A DNA stretch of 64,000 bases, taken from Catellatospora tritici. GTDB taxonomy: Bacteria; Actinomycetota; Actinomycetes; Mycobacteriales; Micromonosporaceae. This document shows positions 50,985 through 59,454 of this stretch, piece after piece. The translations under genes and the position numbers were made by a program. Where the stretch lies: the NCBI RefSeq assembly GCF_019083965.1, contig NZ_JAHRCY010000032.1, forward strand, positions 24,643 through 88,642. The letters are read 5' to 3'. How positions within the stretch are numbered: the stretch's first letter is position 1; every line of letters starts with the position of its first letter. The notes beneath the pieces were generated by a model. The model saw only the letters and a program-made list of their open reading frames with translations. It ran no database searches and was not told where the DNA came from.

Positions 50985-52043
50985 TCATCGGGCGCTGCCC
51001 AGGGCGGTGATCGGGTCGACCGTGGTGACCCGCCGCACCGCGAGGACGGCGCCGAGCAGGCCCACGCCGACCATGGCCAGCAGCGGCGGGGCGATGGTCG
51101 AGGCGTCGGCGACGTACGGCACCGCGCGGGCGGCGAGCAGGCCGAGCCCGGTCGCGGCGCCCCCGCCGAGCAGCGCCCCGGCCAGCAGCACCACGGCGGC
51201 CTGGCCGACGGCGTCGCGCAGCAGGTAGGCGCGTCCGGCGCCGAGGGCTCGCACCACGGCGAGGTCGGGGGTGCGCTGCACCGTCCATACCGTGAAGAAG
51301 GCGCCCACGACCAGGGCCGACACGACCAGCAGCAGGCCTCGCATGAGATCGAGTGAGCCCTGTTCGGAGCTGAACCCGCCGACGGCGTCGCGGGCCTGCG
51401 CGCGGGTGCGCACCACGGTGCCGGGCACCGGCGCGGCGGGTGGCGCGGCCAGTGCCACCGCGGTCACCGTGTCGGTGCGAGCCGACGCCTGCCACACCGA
51501 CAGCGGCAGGTAGACCACCGGCAGGTGGCTGAACGACGTCGGCTCGACCAGCGCGGACACCGTCTGCGGGTGCCCACCCAGCTCGACCGCGTCGCCGGGG
51601 GACAGGCCCAGCTCGGCGGCGAGATCGGCGGGCAGCGCCAGGCCGCCGGGCGCGCCGCGCCGCAGCGGCGGCAGCAGCGCCGCGTCGGCGCCGAAGACGG
51701 TGACCGCGGTGGTCCGCCCGCGCGCGGCCAGGCGGGTGGTGGAGACCCCCAGGGGGTACGCGCCCAGCGCCGCCACCTGCTCGGCGGTGAGCGTGCTGGT
51801 GGCGAAGGAGGCCTGAGCCCCGTCGGCGGGCTGCTGGAGGGCGAGATAGGCGGTGGGCAGTCGGTCGACCGCGGAGACGGCGGCGGCACGCAGCCCCGCC
51901 GTCAGCCCGGTCAGGGCTACGACCATCAGCGTCATCAGCGCGACCACTCCGCCCAGCAGGGCGAATCGGCCGCGCGCGAAGCGCAGGTCACGGATGGCGA
52001 TGAACACGCGACCCAGCCTCGCCCGCCGAGGCCGCCCCGCCAT
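50985..52043 (-). CDS. ABC transporter permease, FtsX/MacB type
   Basis: 352 residues with four transmembrane helices: one near the N-terminus (FALLGGVVALMTLMVVALTGL), a large extracytoplasmic domain (about 50-220), then three helices in the C-terminal FtsX domain (LLLVVSALVVGAFFTVWTV, AVVLLAGALLGGGAATGL, LLAMVGVGLLGAVLAV). It pairs with the NBD at 50237. ATG 52043 is used; an internal GTG at VFIAIRDLRF could be the true start. The divergent sensor kinase may respond to the transported compound. Confidence 0.88.
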   Translation of the reverse strand: MAGRPRRARLGRVFIAIRDLRFARGRFALLGGVVALMTLMVVALTGLTAGLRAAAVSAVDRLPTAYLALQQPADGAQASFATSTLTAEQVAALGAYPLGVSTTRLAARGRTTAVTVFGADAALLPPLRRGAPGGLALPADLAAELGLSPGDAVELGGHPQTVSALVEPTSFSHLPVVYLPLSVWQASARTDTVTAVALAAPPAAPVPGTVVRTRAQARDAVGGFSSEQGSLDLMRGLLLVVSALVVGAFFTVWTVQRTPDLAVVRALGAGRAYLLRDAVGQAAVVLLAGALLGGGAATGLGLLAARAVPYVADASTIAPPLLAMVGVGLLGAVLAVRRVTTVDPITALGSAR

Positions 52044-52158
52044 CGGACCGCCGACGGGACCGGTGGAGGCGAACGTCGCACCCCCGTCTCCGTCGAAGGT
52101 TGTACGACCAGCCCGCCCCGGCTGGCTACGCTCGGTCGCATCATGAGCTGGTCACACC

Positions 52159-53346
52159 ATGGGTAGGGCGCGGATCGACGCGCCGGAGCTGCTGCGCCGC
52201 GCCGAACACGCGCTGTTCGCCGCGCTGCTGCTGGTCGGCGCGGGCCAGTCCTGGCTCGACGGGGCCCACCTGGCCGCGACGGTGCTGGTGACCCTGGCCG
52301 TGGCCTGCTGGTACGCCGTCGGCATGGCCCTGTCGCGCCGGGCCGCCGGGCCGCGCCTGGCCGTGCTGTGGCTGGCCGTGCTGACCGCGCTGTGGGCGGC
52401 GCTGGTGGCGGTGTCGCTGAGCTTCGTCTGGCTCGCGTTCGCGCTGTTCCTGCTCTACCGCCAGCTGCTGCCCGACCGTTGGGCGCTGCCCGGCGTCGCG
52501 CTGCTCACCGCCGGTTCGATCACCGCCGTCGGCCTGCACCGGGGTCAGCTGGACCCCGCCGCGGTGCTCGGGCCGGTGTTCGGCGCCGCGGTCGCGATCG
52601 TCAGCACCGCCGTCTACCGCCGCCTACGCCGCGAGAGTGAGGCCCGCGCGGCCCTGGTCCGCGAGCTGACCGAGGCCCAGCAGCGGCTGGCGGCCACCGA
52701 GCGCCGCGAGGGCATCCTGGCCGAGCGGGAGCGGCTGGCCCGCGAGATCCACGACACCGTGGCGCAGAACCTGTCCAGCATCATCCTGCTGCTGCGTGCC
52801 GCCCGCGACGCCGCCGACGCCCGGCCCCAGCTGGAGATCGCCGAGCGGGCGGCCAAGGGCGCGCTGGAGGACACCCGCCGCCTGGTACGCGCGCTGACCC
52901 CCGCCGAGCTGGCCGGGCGCCCGCTGCCCGAGGCGCTGGAACGGGTCGTCGCCGACCTGCGCGACTTCGGGGTGCAGGCCCGGTTCGTGCTCGACGGCGA
53001 ACCGTGCCCGCTGCCGACCCCGGTGGCGGTCGCGCTGCTGCGAGTGGCCCAGGGCGCGCTGGCCAACGTACGCGCGCACGCCGCCGCCGACCGGGTCGTG
53101 GTGACGCTGACCTTCCAGCCCGGCGCGGTACGCGTCGACGTCGCCGACGACGGCGTGGGCTTCGACCCGGCCCGTCCGGCGGCGGGTGCCTCGTCAGGCA
53201 CCGGACTGGGCCTTTCGGCGATGAGCGGACGGCTGGCCGAGGTGGGCGGGACGCTGGTGGTGGAGTCGGCACCGGGCCGGGGCACCGCGATCAGCGCCAC
53301 CGCGCCGCTGTCGGCCCCGGCTGAACCGGCCCTGGAGGCGGCATGA
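52159..53346 (+). CDS. Sensor histidine kinase, NarL-system (HisKA_3) type
   Basis: 395 residues. Five to six transmembrane helices cover residues 17-155 without a large periplasmic domain. A coiled coil leads to the HisKA_3 phosphoacceptor His198 in AREIHDTVAQNLSSI. The ATPase domain has NVRAHA, DDGVGFD and GTGLGLSAM boxes. The stop overlaps the response regulator start by ATGA. It is divergent from the MacB-type ABC genes and probably regulates them. Confidence 0.9.
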   Translation: MGRARIDAPELLRRAEHALFAALLLVGAGQSWLDGAHLAATVLVTLAVACWYAVGMALSRRAAGPRLAVLWLAVLTALWAALVAVSLSFVWLAFALFLLYRQLLPDRWALPGVALLTAGSITAVGLHRGQLDPAAVLGPVFGAAVAIVSTAVYRRLRRESEARAALVRELTEAQQRLAATERREGILAERERLAREIHDTVAQNLSSIILLLRAARDAADARPQLEIAERAAKGALEDTRRLVRALTPAELAGRPLPEALERVVADLRDFGVQARFVLDGEPCPLPTPVAVALLRVAQGALANVRAHAAADRVVVTLTFQPGAVRVDVADDGVGFDPARPAAGASSGTGLGLSAMSGRLAEVGGTLVVESAPGRGTAISATAPLSAPAEPALEAA

Positions 53347-53963
53347 TCACCGTGCTGGTGGTGGACGACCACCCGATCGTCCGGGCGGGACTGCGCGCCA
53401 CCCTGGCCGCCGACCCGGGGCTGGAAGTGGTCGGCGAAGCCGCCGGGGGAGAGGAGGCGGTCCGGCTCGTCGAGCAGCTGCACCCCCAGGTCGTGCTGAT
53501 GGATCTGCAGCTCGGGGCGGGGATCGACGGGGCGCAGGCGACCGCCCGGCTGCGGGAGCTGACCCGGCCGCCCCGGGTGCTGATCCTCACCACGTACGAC
53601 AGCGACGCCGACATCCTGCGGGCGATCGAGGCGGGGGCGATCGGGTATCTGCTGAAGGATGCCGACCCGGGCGACCTGCGGGCGGCCGTACGCGCCGCGG
53701 CGGCGGGGGAGACCGTGCTCGCCCCGTCGGTGGCGACGCGGCTGGTGTCGCGGGTGCGCTCGCCCGGCGCCAGCCTCACCCCGCGCGAGGCCGAGGTGCT
53801 GCAACTGGTCGCGGCCGGGCACTCCAACTCCGCGATCGCCCGCCAGCTGTTCATCACCGAGGCCACGGTCAAGTCGCACCTGGTCCAGGTCTTCGCCAAG
53901 CTCGGCGTCGACAACCGCACCGCCGCCACCGCCGAGGCCCGCCGTCGCGGCATCATCCGCTGA
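53343..53963 (+). CDS. NarL/FixJ-family response regulator
   Basis: 206 residues. The receiver domain has the acidic pair in VVDDHP, phospho-acceptor Asp54 in VVLMDLQL, Thr in ILTTYD and Lys in YLLKDAD. The LuxR-type HTH is at about 140-200 (LTPREAEVLQLVAAGHSNSAIAR, then TVKSHLVQVFAKLGV). Cognate partner of the overlapping sensor kinase gene. Confidence 0.93.
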   Translation: MITVLVVDDHPIVRAGLRATLAADPGLEVVGEAAGGEEAVRLVEQLHPQVVLMDLQLGAGIDGAQATARLRELTRPPRVLILTTYDSDADILRAIEAGAIGYLLKDADPGDLRAAVRAAAAGETVLAPSVATRLVSRVRSPGASLTPREAEVLQLVAAGHSNSAIARQLFITEATVKSHLVQVFAKLGVDNRTAATAEARRRGIIR

Positions 53964-54367
53964 CGGAGGCGGTCGGCACAGCAGGTGCGTGGTCTCCGCC
54001 GGACCCCGCCCAGCACATGGTCCGCCCGCCCTGTTCCGCCGCAGGCGCGATGATCGTCGTTCGCGGTCACGACCTCGACCACAGGCCCAGGTTGTGTGAC
54101 CGCAGCCAACGATCATCTGTTCGAGATCGCGGTCTCAGGACACTTCGCTGCGCGGCACCCGCCGAAGGCCCAGGTTCGGACCGCAACCGCTGGTCAACGG
54201 CGGCGGCACCCCCGAAGATCGCGGTCTTGGGTCAAGATTGCTGCGGCAAACCGTGTTCCAGCCCCGAAACGGTGATCCTCGAGCAGAGGGCGGCTGAGCG
54301 AGCGGTGCTGCAGAAGCACGTGGCGCTGCAGAAGCACGGTAGTGGAACCGTCGTTCCAAGGTGCGGT
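53964..54367. other. 404-base region with an imperfect inverted repeat
   Basis: Arms at 54049-54070 and 54096-54117 share GATGATCGT and GCGGTCAC in inverted order (17 of 22 positions) around a 25-base loop; it may terminate the two-component operon. Further on, AGATCGCGGTCT recurs in variants and GCTGCAGAAGCACG is repeated in tandem (about 54308-54340). No convincing gene was found. Confidence 0.45.
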
Positions 54368-54556
54368 GTGATCAAACGACTGTTGTTCATGGTGGCCATC
54401 CCCCTGCTGCTGCTCGGAATCGCCCGCACCTGGTCGGCGGCGGCGGAGTGGGTGATCGTGGTCGCGGGTATGTGGATCGGCGACGACTTGGCCGCCACGG
54501 CAGAGCGCAGGTGGTGGGGCAGATCGAAGCCCGATGGGCCCACAGTCGGCGAGTGA
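54368..54556 (+). CDS. Small membrane protein (62 residues)
   Basis: Starts at GTG 54368 (MIKRLLFMVAIPLLLLGIARTW) and has two closely spaced hydrophobic helices, the second being AAEWVIVVAGMWIGDDLA, ending with a charged tail. No family is recognised and the ribosome binding site is weak (AAGGTG). It precedes another small membrane protein gene by 64 bases. Confidence 0.5.
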   Translation: MIKRLLFMVAIPLLLLGIARTWSAAAEWVIVVAGMWIGDDLAATAERRWWGRSKPDGPTVGE

Positions 54557-54620
54557 CTGAGGGCCGGGCGCCGGTCAGCGCTGGACGAGGGCGTCGATGA
54601 TGATCGCGGGAGGAAGGGCG

Positions 54621-54824
54621 GTGCCGGTCATGGTGAGGTTCGCGCCGTTGGTGGTGGGGATCATCACGAGCATCGGCGTGGCGAGGTTTCTGCCCGTCGT
54701 CGTTCCCGGCCTGAATCAAGAGTTCGGCTATTTCATCACCGGTGGCAGCGTTGCGGTTGGCTACTCGGTGGCGGCGGTCCTCATCAGACGCCGCGAGGCG
54801 AAGCGTGAGCGGGAAACACCCTGA
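54621..54824 (+). CDS. Small membrane protein (67 residues)
   Basis: GTG 54621 has GGAGG seven bases upstream; ATG 54630 is an internal alternative. Two transmembrane segments are present (VRFAPLVVGIITSIGVARFLPV and YFITGGSVAVGYSVAAVLI), followed by a basic tail RRREAKRER. Function unknown; probably co-transcribed with the preceding small gene. Confidence 0.55.
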   Translation: MPVMVRFAPLVVGIITSIGVARFLPVVVPGLNQEFGYFITGGSVAVGYSVAAVLIRRREAKRERETP

Positions 54825-54866
54825 GTCGACCGCGCACCGTTGGTGTGCGATCTTGGTTTTGCCGTC

Positions 54867-56117
54867 TCAGCGGCCGTGGGAGGTGCGGGAGCGCTGGACC
54901 ACGGCGTCGATGACCACAGCGGCGAGCAGGACGGTGCCCGTCACGATGAGGCGTACGTCCGAGGACAGGCTCAGCAGTTCCAGGCCGTTGGCGATGGCGC
55001 CGATGACCAGGGCGCCCAGCAGCGGGGCGTACCGGCGGGTGCGGCCGCCGAACAGGCTGGTGCCGCCGATGACCGCCGCCGCGATCGCGTTGATCAGCGT
55101 CTCGCCGCTGCCGGACTGCTGGTTGGCGAAGCCCAGCCGCATCGCGGCGACCACGCCGCTGACCGCGGCCAGGGTGCTGCACAGCATGAACACCGAGATC
55201 CGGATGACGTTGACGTTGATGCCCGCGCGCCGGGCCGCCTCGATGTTGCCGCCGACCGCGAAGATCTTGCGGCCGTACCCGGTCCGGCGTAGCAGCCAGT
55301 CGAAGAAGACGACGACCACGATCATGAACACGAAGGTCCACGGCACGCCCCGGTCCAGGTACAGCTTGGCCACGACCAGTTGCAGCAGCACGAACAGGAT
55401 CACCGCGACCGCGATCGGCAGCCACAGCGGCATCACCGGCAGCTCGGCCGCGGCCCGCCGGCGCCGCGTCATCAGGTTGAACAGCAGGTAGAGCACCGGA
55501 ATCAGCACGGCCAGCGCGATCGCCAGCCAGTGCGGCACGAACGAGAACTGCGCCAGCTTCACCAGCGTGCCCACCGGCGGCAGGTTGATGGTGCCCTGCT
55601 CGCCGAGGATGCGCAGCTGCACGCCCTGCCAGGTGAGCAGACCGGCGAGGGTGACGATGAACGACGGCACGCCGACCTTGGCGAAGATCGAGCCCTGGAT
55701 GAGGCCGATCACCGCACCCGCCAGGACCGCCAGCAGCACCGCGGTCCAGGGCCCCAGGCCGTCGCGTACGTGCGTCACCAGCAGCACCGCCGCGGCGACG
55801 CCGCTGACCGAGCCGATGGACAGGTCGATCTCGCCCAGCATCAGCACCAGCGTGATGCCGGTGGCCATGATGCCCAGCGCGGCGATCTGCAGGCACAGGT
55901 TGACCAGGTTGAACGCGTTGAGGAAGGTCGAGTTCAGGCTCTGGAACACGATGACGATCAGGACCAGGCCGATGATGACGGGCAGCGACCCGATGTCGCC
56001 GGTGCGCAGGGTCTGCAGCCACCCGCCGACCGCCTCCTTCGGGGAGGACAGCTCGGTCGCCGGGGTGGGCGGTGCGACCGCCGGTCCGGGACCGGGATCG
56101 GTGACCGGATCGGTCAT
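54867..56117 (-). CDS. xylH: Sugar ABC transporter permease, XylH type
   Basis: 416 residues, BPD_transp_2 family, longer than ribose-type RbsC and close to XylH length. The family signature GEIDLSIGSVSGVAAA and the terminal INAIAAAVIGGTSLFGG region are present, with about ten to twelve membrane helices. ATG 56117 overlaps the stop of the ATP-binding gene (ATGA). With the two upstream genes it forms a binding-protein-dependent importer for xylose or a related monosaccharide. Confidence 0.85.
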   Translation of the reverse strand: MTDPVTDPGPGPAVAPPTPATELSSPKEAVGGWLQTLRTGDIGSLPVIIGLVLIVIVFQSLNSTFLNAFNLVNLCLQIAALGIMATGITLVLMLGEIDLSIGSVSGVAAAVLLVTHVRDGLGPWTAVLLAVLAGAVIGLIQGSIFAKVGVPSFIVTLAGLLTWQGVQLRILGEQGTINLPPVGTLVKLAQFSFVPHWLAIALAVLIPVLYLLFNLMTRRRRAAAELPVMPLWLPIAVAVILFVLLQLVVAKLYLDRGVPWTFVFMIVVVVFFDWLLRRTGYGRKIFAVGGNIEAARRAGINVNVIRISVFMLCSTLAAVSGVVAAMRLGFANQQSGSGETLINAIAAAVIGGTSLFGGRTRRYAPLLGALVIGAIANGLELLSLSSDVRLIVTGTVLLAAVVIDAVVQRSRTSHGR

Positions 56118-56944
56118 GACGCACCGCCTTCCGCGTCGCCGCGCTCGGCCGCTCCGCCGCGCTCGGCCGCCCCGCGCAGCCGTTCCATCCGCTCGGTGAC
56201 CACGTTCTGGGTGGCGCCGGTGATCGCGGCGATGATCTGCTCGTTGGTGACGTCGGCAGTGCGGAACTCGCCGTTGTTGCGCCCGAGTCGAAGCACCGCC
56301 ACGCGGTCGGCCACGGCGCGTACGTCGACCATGTTGTGGCTGATCAGCACCACACCAAGACCCCGTTCGCGCAGCCGCTCGACCAGGTTGAGCACCTGCG
56401 CGGTCTGCGCCACGCCCAGGGCCGCGGTGGGCTCGTCGAGCAGCACCACCCGCGGGTCGCCCAGCAGCGAGCGGGAGATGGCCACGGTCTGCCGCTGACC
56501 GCCGGACAGGGCGGCGACGGGCAGCCGTACGCTCGGAATCCGCGCCGACAGGTCGCGCAGCAGCTTGCCGCTGCGCCGCTCCATCTCCACCTCGTCGAGG
56601 CTGGCGCCGCGCTTGAGCTCGCGCCCGAGGAACAGGTTGCCGACCACGTCGAGGTTGTCGCACAGGGCCAGGTCCTGGAAGACGGTGGCGATGCCCAGCT
56701 CCTGCGCGGCGTGTGGGGTGTCGATGCGCACCTCGGTGCCGTTGAAGGTGATCGTTCCGCCGTCGGGCGGACCCACCCCGCAGATCACCTTGACCAGGGT
56801 CGACTTGCCCGCGCCGTTGTCGCCGACCAGCGCGACCACCTCCCCGGCGTGGACGTCGAGGTCCACGCTGGTCAGCGCCTGCACCGCCCCGAACCGCTTG
56901 TCGATGCCCCGCAGCGACAGGATCGGCCTGCTGGACGTGCTCAT
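56114..56944 (-). CDS. xylG: Sugar ABC transporter ATP-binding protein, XylG type (single NBD)
   Basis: 276 residues, one nucleotide-binding domain, as in actinobacterial systems, against two in E. coli XylG. Walker A GDNGAGKST, signature LSGGQRQTVAISRSL, Walker B VVLLDEPTAAL, H-loop SHNMVD. The tail after residue 240 is a short Arg/Gly/Ala-rich stretch (ERGGAAERGDAEGGA). It starts 30 bases after the binding-protein gene. Confidence 0.85.
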   Translation of the reverse strand: MSTSSRPILSLRGIDKRFGAVQALTSVDLDVHAGEVVALVGDNGAGKSTLVKVICGVGPPDGGTITFNGTEVRIDTPHAAQELGIATVFQDLALCDNLDVVGNLFLGRELKRGASLDEVEMERRSGKLLRDLSARIPSVRLPVAALSGGQRQTVAISRSLLGDPRVVLLDEPTAALGVAQTAQVLNLVERLRERGLGVVLISHNMVDVRAVADRVAVLRLGRNNGEFRTADVTNEQIIAAITGATQNVVTERMERLRGAAERGGAAERGDAEGGAS

Positions 56945-56973
56945 CGCCTCCCCCTCCGGGTCGCGGTGGCGGA

Positions 56974-58080
56974 TCAGGACAGCCCGGCCGCCTGGCAGGC
57001 GGCGGTGTACGCCGAGGTGCAGATCTGCTGCACGGTGTAGAGGTCGTCCTTGACCACGGTGTCCTTGATGTTGTCCTTGTTGACGACCACCGGTTCGAGC
57101 AGGAACGACGGGATCGCGCCGGAGCCGTTGTCGACCGTCTTGTCGGTGGTCGGCTTGTTGCCCTTGACCAGGTCCACGGCCAGCTGCGCGGCCTGCTCGG
57201 CCTCGGGCTTGAACGCCTTGTAGACGGTCATGTACTGGTCGCCCGAGACGATGCGCTGGATGGCGGCCAGTTCGGCGTCCTGGCCGGTGGTGGGCGGCAC
57301 CGGGTTGATGCCCGCGGCGCGCATGGCGGCGATGGCGCCACCGGCGGTGCCGTCGTTGGCGGCGTACACGCCGGCGAAGCCGTCCTTGCCCAGCTGCGCG
57401 ATCTGGCCTTCCATGAACTTCTGCGCGTTCTCGGGCTTCCACTCGGGCGTGAAGTAGTCGGGCGTGGGCACGGTCTTGAAGCCGGAGCCGTCGAGCGCGC
57501 TGTGGGCGCCCTTGTTGAACTGCTTGGCGTTGTTGTCCGTGGGCGAACCGTTGATCATGACGATGTCGCCGGAGGTCTTGCCCTGCTCCTTGAGTCGGTT
57601 GACCAGCGCCTCGCCCTGCAACTGGCCGACGCGCTCGTTGTCGAAGGAGATGTAGTAGTCGATCGGCGCGTTCTGGATCAGGCGGTCGTACGAGATCACC
57701 GGCACGCCCTTGGACTTGGCCAGCGAGGCGATGGTGCCCGCGGCCGCGCCGTCGACGGGGTCGAGCACCAGCACCTTCGCCCCGTTGTTGAGCGCCGCCT
57801 CGGCCTGCTGCTGCTGGCGGCTCTGGTCCTGTTGGGCGTTGCTGTAGATGATCTCGCAGTCGGGGCACAGCTCCTTGACCTTGGCCTCGAACAGGGGGCG
57901 GTCGTGCTGCTCGTACCGGGTGGTCTGCGATTCGGGCAGCAGGAGGGCGATCTTCCCGCCGCCGGAGCCGCCGTCGCCGGTGTTCGAGCCGCTCTCGCAG
58001 CCGACCACCCCGAGGGCCAGCAGCGACGCGGTGGCCATGGCGAGCACGTGCCGCGTCCGTACGGCGTGACGCTTCCTCAT
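56974..58080 (-). CDS. xylF: Sugar ABC transporter substrate-binding lipoprotein, XylF type
   Basis: 368 residues. The signal sequence ends in a lipobox (LGVVGC, Cys about 27), giving a membrane-anchored receptor. The periplasmic-binding-protein fold follows (IALLLPESQTTRYEQHD, VLDPVDGAAAG, PVISYDRLI, YISFDNERVGQLQGEAL, VYAANDGTAGGAIAAM); the YISFDN segment is characteristic of XylF-type proteins. ATG 58080 has GGGAGG upstream. A perfect palindrome lies 18 bases before the start. Substrate likely xylose or a similar pentose/hexose. Confidence 0.87.
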   Translation of the reverse strand: MRKRHAVRTRHVLAMATASLLALGVVGCESGSNTGDGGSGGGKIALLLPESQTTRYEQHDRPLFEAKVKELCPDCEIIYSNAQQDQSRQQQQAEAALNNGAKVLVLDPVDGAAAGTIASLAKSKGVPVISYDRLIQNAPIDYYISFDNERVGQLQGEALVNRLKEQGKTSGDIVMINGSPTDNNAKQFNKGAHSALDGSGFKTVPTPDYFTPEWKPENAQKFMEGQIAQLGKDGFAGVYAANDGTAGGAIAAMRAAGINPVPPTTGQDAELAAIQRIVSGDQYMTVYKAFKPEAEQAAQLAVDLVKGNKPTTDKTVDNGSGAIPSFLLEPVVVNKDNIKDTVVKDDLYTVQQICTSAYTAACQAAGLS

Positions 58081-58097
58081 GCGAACCTCCCTCACGG

Positions 58098-58115
58098 AAT
58101 ACGACAGATCGTATT
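58098..58115. promoter_or_regulatory. AATACGA-N4-TCGTATT operator-like palindrome before xylF
   Basis: A perfect 7-base inverted repeat with a 4-base spacer, in an A/T-rich context 18 bases upstream of the XylF start. Position over the expected promoter or 5' end suggests binding by a sugar-responsive repressor (ROK or LacI type). No regulator gene is in the window. Confidence 0.55.
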
Positions 58116-58156
58116 ACTCACACATTCGGGGCAAGTCGGTTCGCGAAATCCCATAC

Positions 58157-58196
58157 AGTTCGGCCCGGACCCCTGGGGGGAGGTCCGGGCCGAACT
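58157..58196 (-). terminator. 15-bp hairpin downstream of the M23 peptidase gene
   Basis: AGTTCGGCCCGGACC (58157-58171) is exactly complementary to 58182-58196 with a 10-base loop. It follows the M23 stop and separates it from the sugar-transporter operon on the same strand. Confidence 0.75.
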
Positions 58197-58218
58197 ATCG
58201 GGGGGTGGGTGTGAAGTC

Positions 58219-59148
58219 TCAGCAGCCGCTGATCGGGATGCCGTGGTCGCGCAGCCAGGGGGCGGGGTTGACCTGGTTCCACATGCCCGCGTGGATCTCG
58301 AAGTGCAGGTGCGGGCCGGTCGAGTCACCGGTCGAGCCCTCCAGGCCCAGCACGTCGCCGGCCTTGACCTCCTGGCCGACCGACACCTTGTCCTGGGACA
58401 TGTGGGCGTAGTGGCTCAGGTAGCCGTTGTGGTGGTCGACCACGACCGAGATGCCGTAACCGCTGTACGCCCAACCGGCGCTGACCACGGTGCCGGCGCC
58501 GACCGCGTGGATCGGGGTGCCGCTGGGCATCGCGAAGTCGATGCCCTTGTGCATGGTGCCCCAGCGCGGGCCGAAGCAGGAGGTGATCTGCGCGCCGGGC
58601 AGCGGGATGGTCCACAGCGGCTTGGCGACCGGCTTCGGCTTGGGCTTGGGGGCCACGATCGGCTTGGGCTTGGGCTTCGGCGTCGGCTTCTTGGTCACCG
58701 TGGGCTTCGGCTTCGGCTTCTTGGTCACGGTCGGCTTCGGCTTCGGCTTCGGCTTGGGGGAGGCCGACGGGCTCGGGGAGGCCGAGGGGGACGGCGAGGC
58801 CGACGGGGTGGCGACCGGGCGGAGGGCGCGGCTGGCGCTGTCGGCGGCGATGAGCGCCCGCTCGGCGAGCGCGTCGGCCAGCGGGCCGGTGACGGCGCGG
58901 GGGGACAGCGCCACCGTCGGTGCCGCGTCGACCACGGTCGGCTGCGCGCCGGCGTCGCCGGGGGCGGCCTTGTGGAGCAGTACGAAGGCACCGGCTCCGG
59001 CCAGGGCAGAGGTGGTGACGGCGACCAGGGCCGTACGTGAATGACGGGCGAGGCCACCGCGGAGGCGGTCGGTCAGGCCGGCGACCTGCGTGCGGCCCTT
59101 GTCGGAGAGTCCGGGGGTGTTGTGTTTTGCACGTCGGAAGTAATTCAC
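58219..59148 (-). CDS. M23 (LytM) metallopeptidase with Pro/Lys linker
   Basis: 309 residues. A membrane segment is at about 39-58 (TALVAVTTSALAGAGAFVLL), then a spacer with SPSPSASPSPS and KPKPKPKPTVTKKP repeats (about 117-172) suited to cross the wall, then the LytM domain from about 175 with HKGIDFAMPSGTPI (zinc His/Asp), YLSHYAHM and HLHFE (zinc His). It should cleave peptidoglycan cross-bridges. The CRP-type site upstream suggests growth-state control. Start ATG 59148. Confidence 0.9.
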   Translation of the reverse strand: MNYFRRAKHNTPGLSDKGRTQVAGLTDRLRGGLARHSRTALVAVTTSALAGAGAFVLLHKAAPGDAGAQPTVVDAAPTVALSPRAVTGPLADALAERALIAADSASRALRPVATPSASPSPSASPSPSASPKPKPKPKPTVTKKPKPKPTVTKKPTPKPKPKPIVAPKPKPKPVAKPLWTIPLPGAQITSCFGPRWGTMHKGIDFAMPSGTPIHAVGAGTVVSAGWAYSGYGISVVVDHHNGYLSHYAHMSQDKVSVGQEVKAGDVLGLEGSTGDSTGPHLHFEIHAGMWNQVNPAPWLRDHGIPISGC

Positions 59149-59454
59149 GGGGGTGGGGGCCTTTCGTTGTCGTCCTTGCCAACGAGGAAGGCCATCGTGC
59201 CTGGTCAGTGAGCCGACTCACCAGTCCTAGGGGGAATCCCTTGCCCCGGTCGGTGAGATTTCCTCCCCTTCTGATCCTGTTGCGTCCAGAAAAGGAGGGC
59301 TTGGGGGGATGTGATCTGACTCACACCAAGCCCGTTTTAGTGGCATTTTGAGCCGGCGGTGATCCTGTCCGGATAGGCGGCCGGCTCTCGATCGGGGTCC
59401 CGAAGGCCCCCCGTGGTCCCCCGATCGAGTAGCTCAGCGCACCGTGACAGTAAC
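59149..59454 (-). promoter_or_regulatory. Long structured leader/promoter region of the M23 gene
   Basis: 306 bases without a gene. Near the start codon CCTTTCGTTG pairs with CAACGAGGAAGG, and CTGGTCAGTGAGCCGACTCACCAG forms another stem, so the minus-strand transcript would have a folded leader. I compared it by eye with the ydaO c-di-AMP riboswitch, common before such genes, and did not find its conserved blocks. The CRP-type site lies at the distal end. Confidence 0.4.
59310..59325. promoter_or_regulatory. Perfect CRP-type binding site TGTGA-N6-TCACA
   Basis: TGTGATCTGACTCACA matches the consensus of CRP/FNR-family regulators (Crp of mycobacteria, GlxR of corynebacteria) at every fixed position. 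It lies about 160 bases upstream of the M23 start codon. Confidence 0.65.

Noticed and set aside
59149..59360. Possible ydaO (c-di-AMP) riboswitch before the M23 peptidase
   Set aside because: The position is suggestive and stems are present, but the conserved ydaO blocks were not found by eye; a covariance-model scan would decide.
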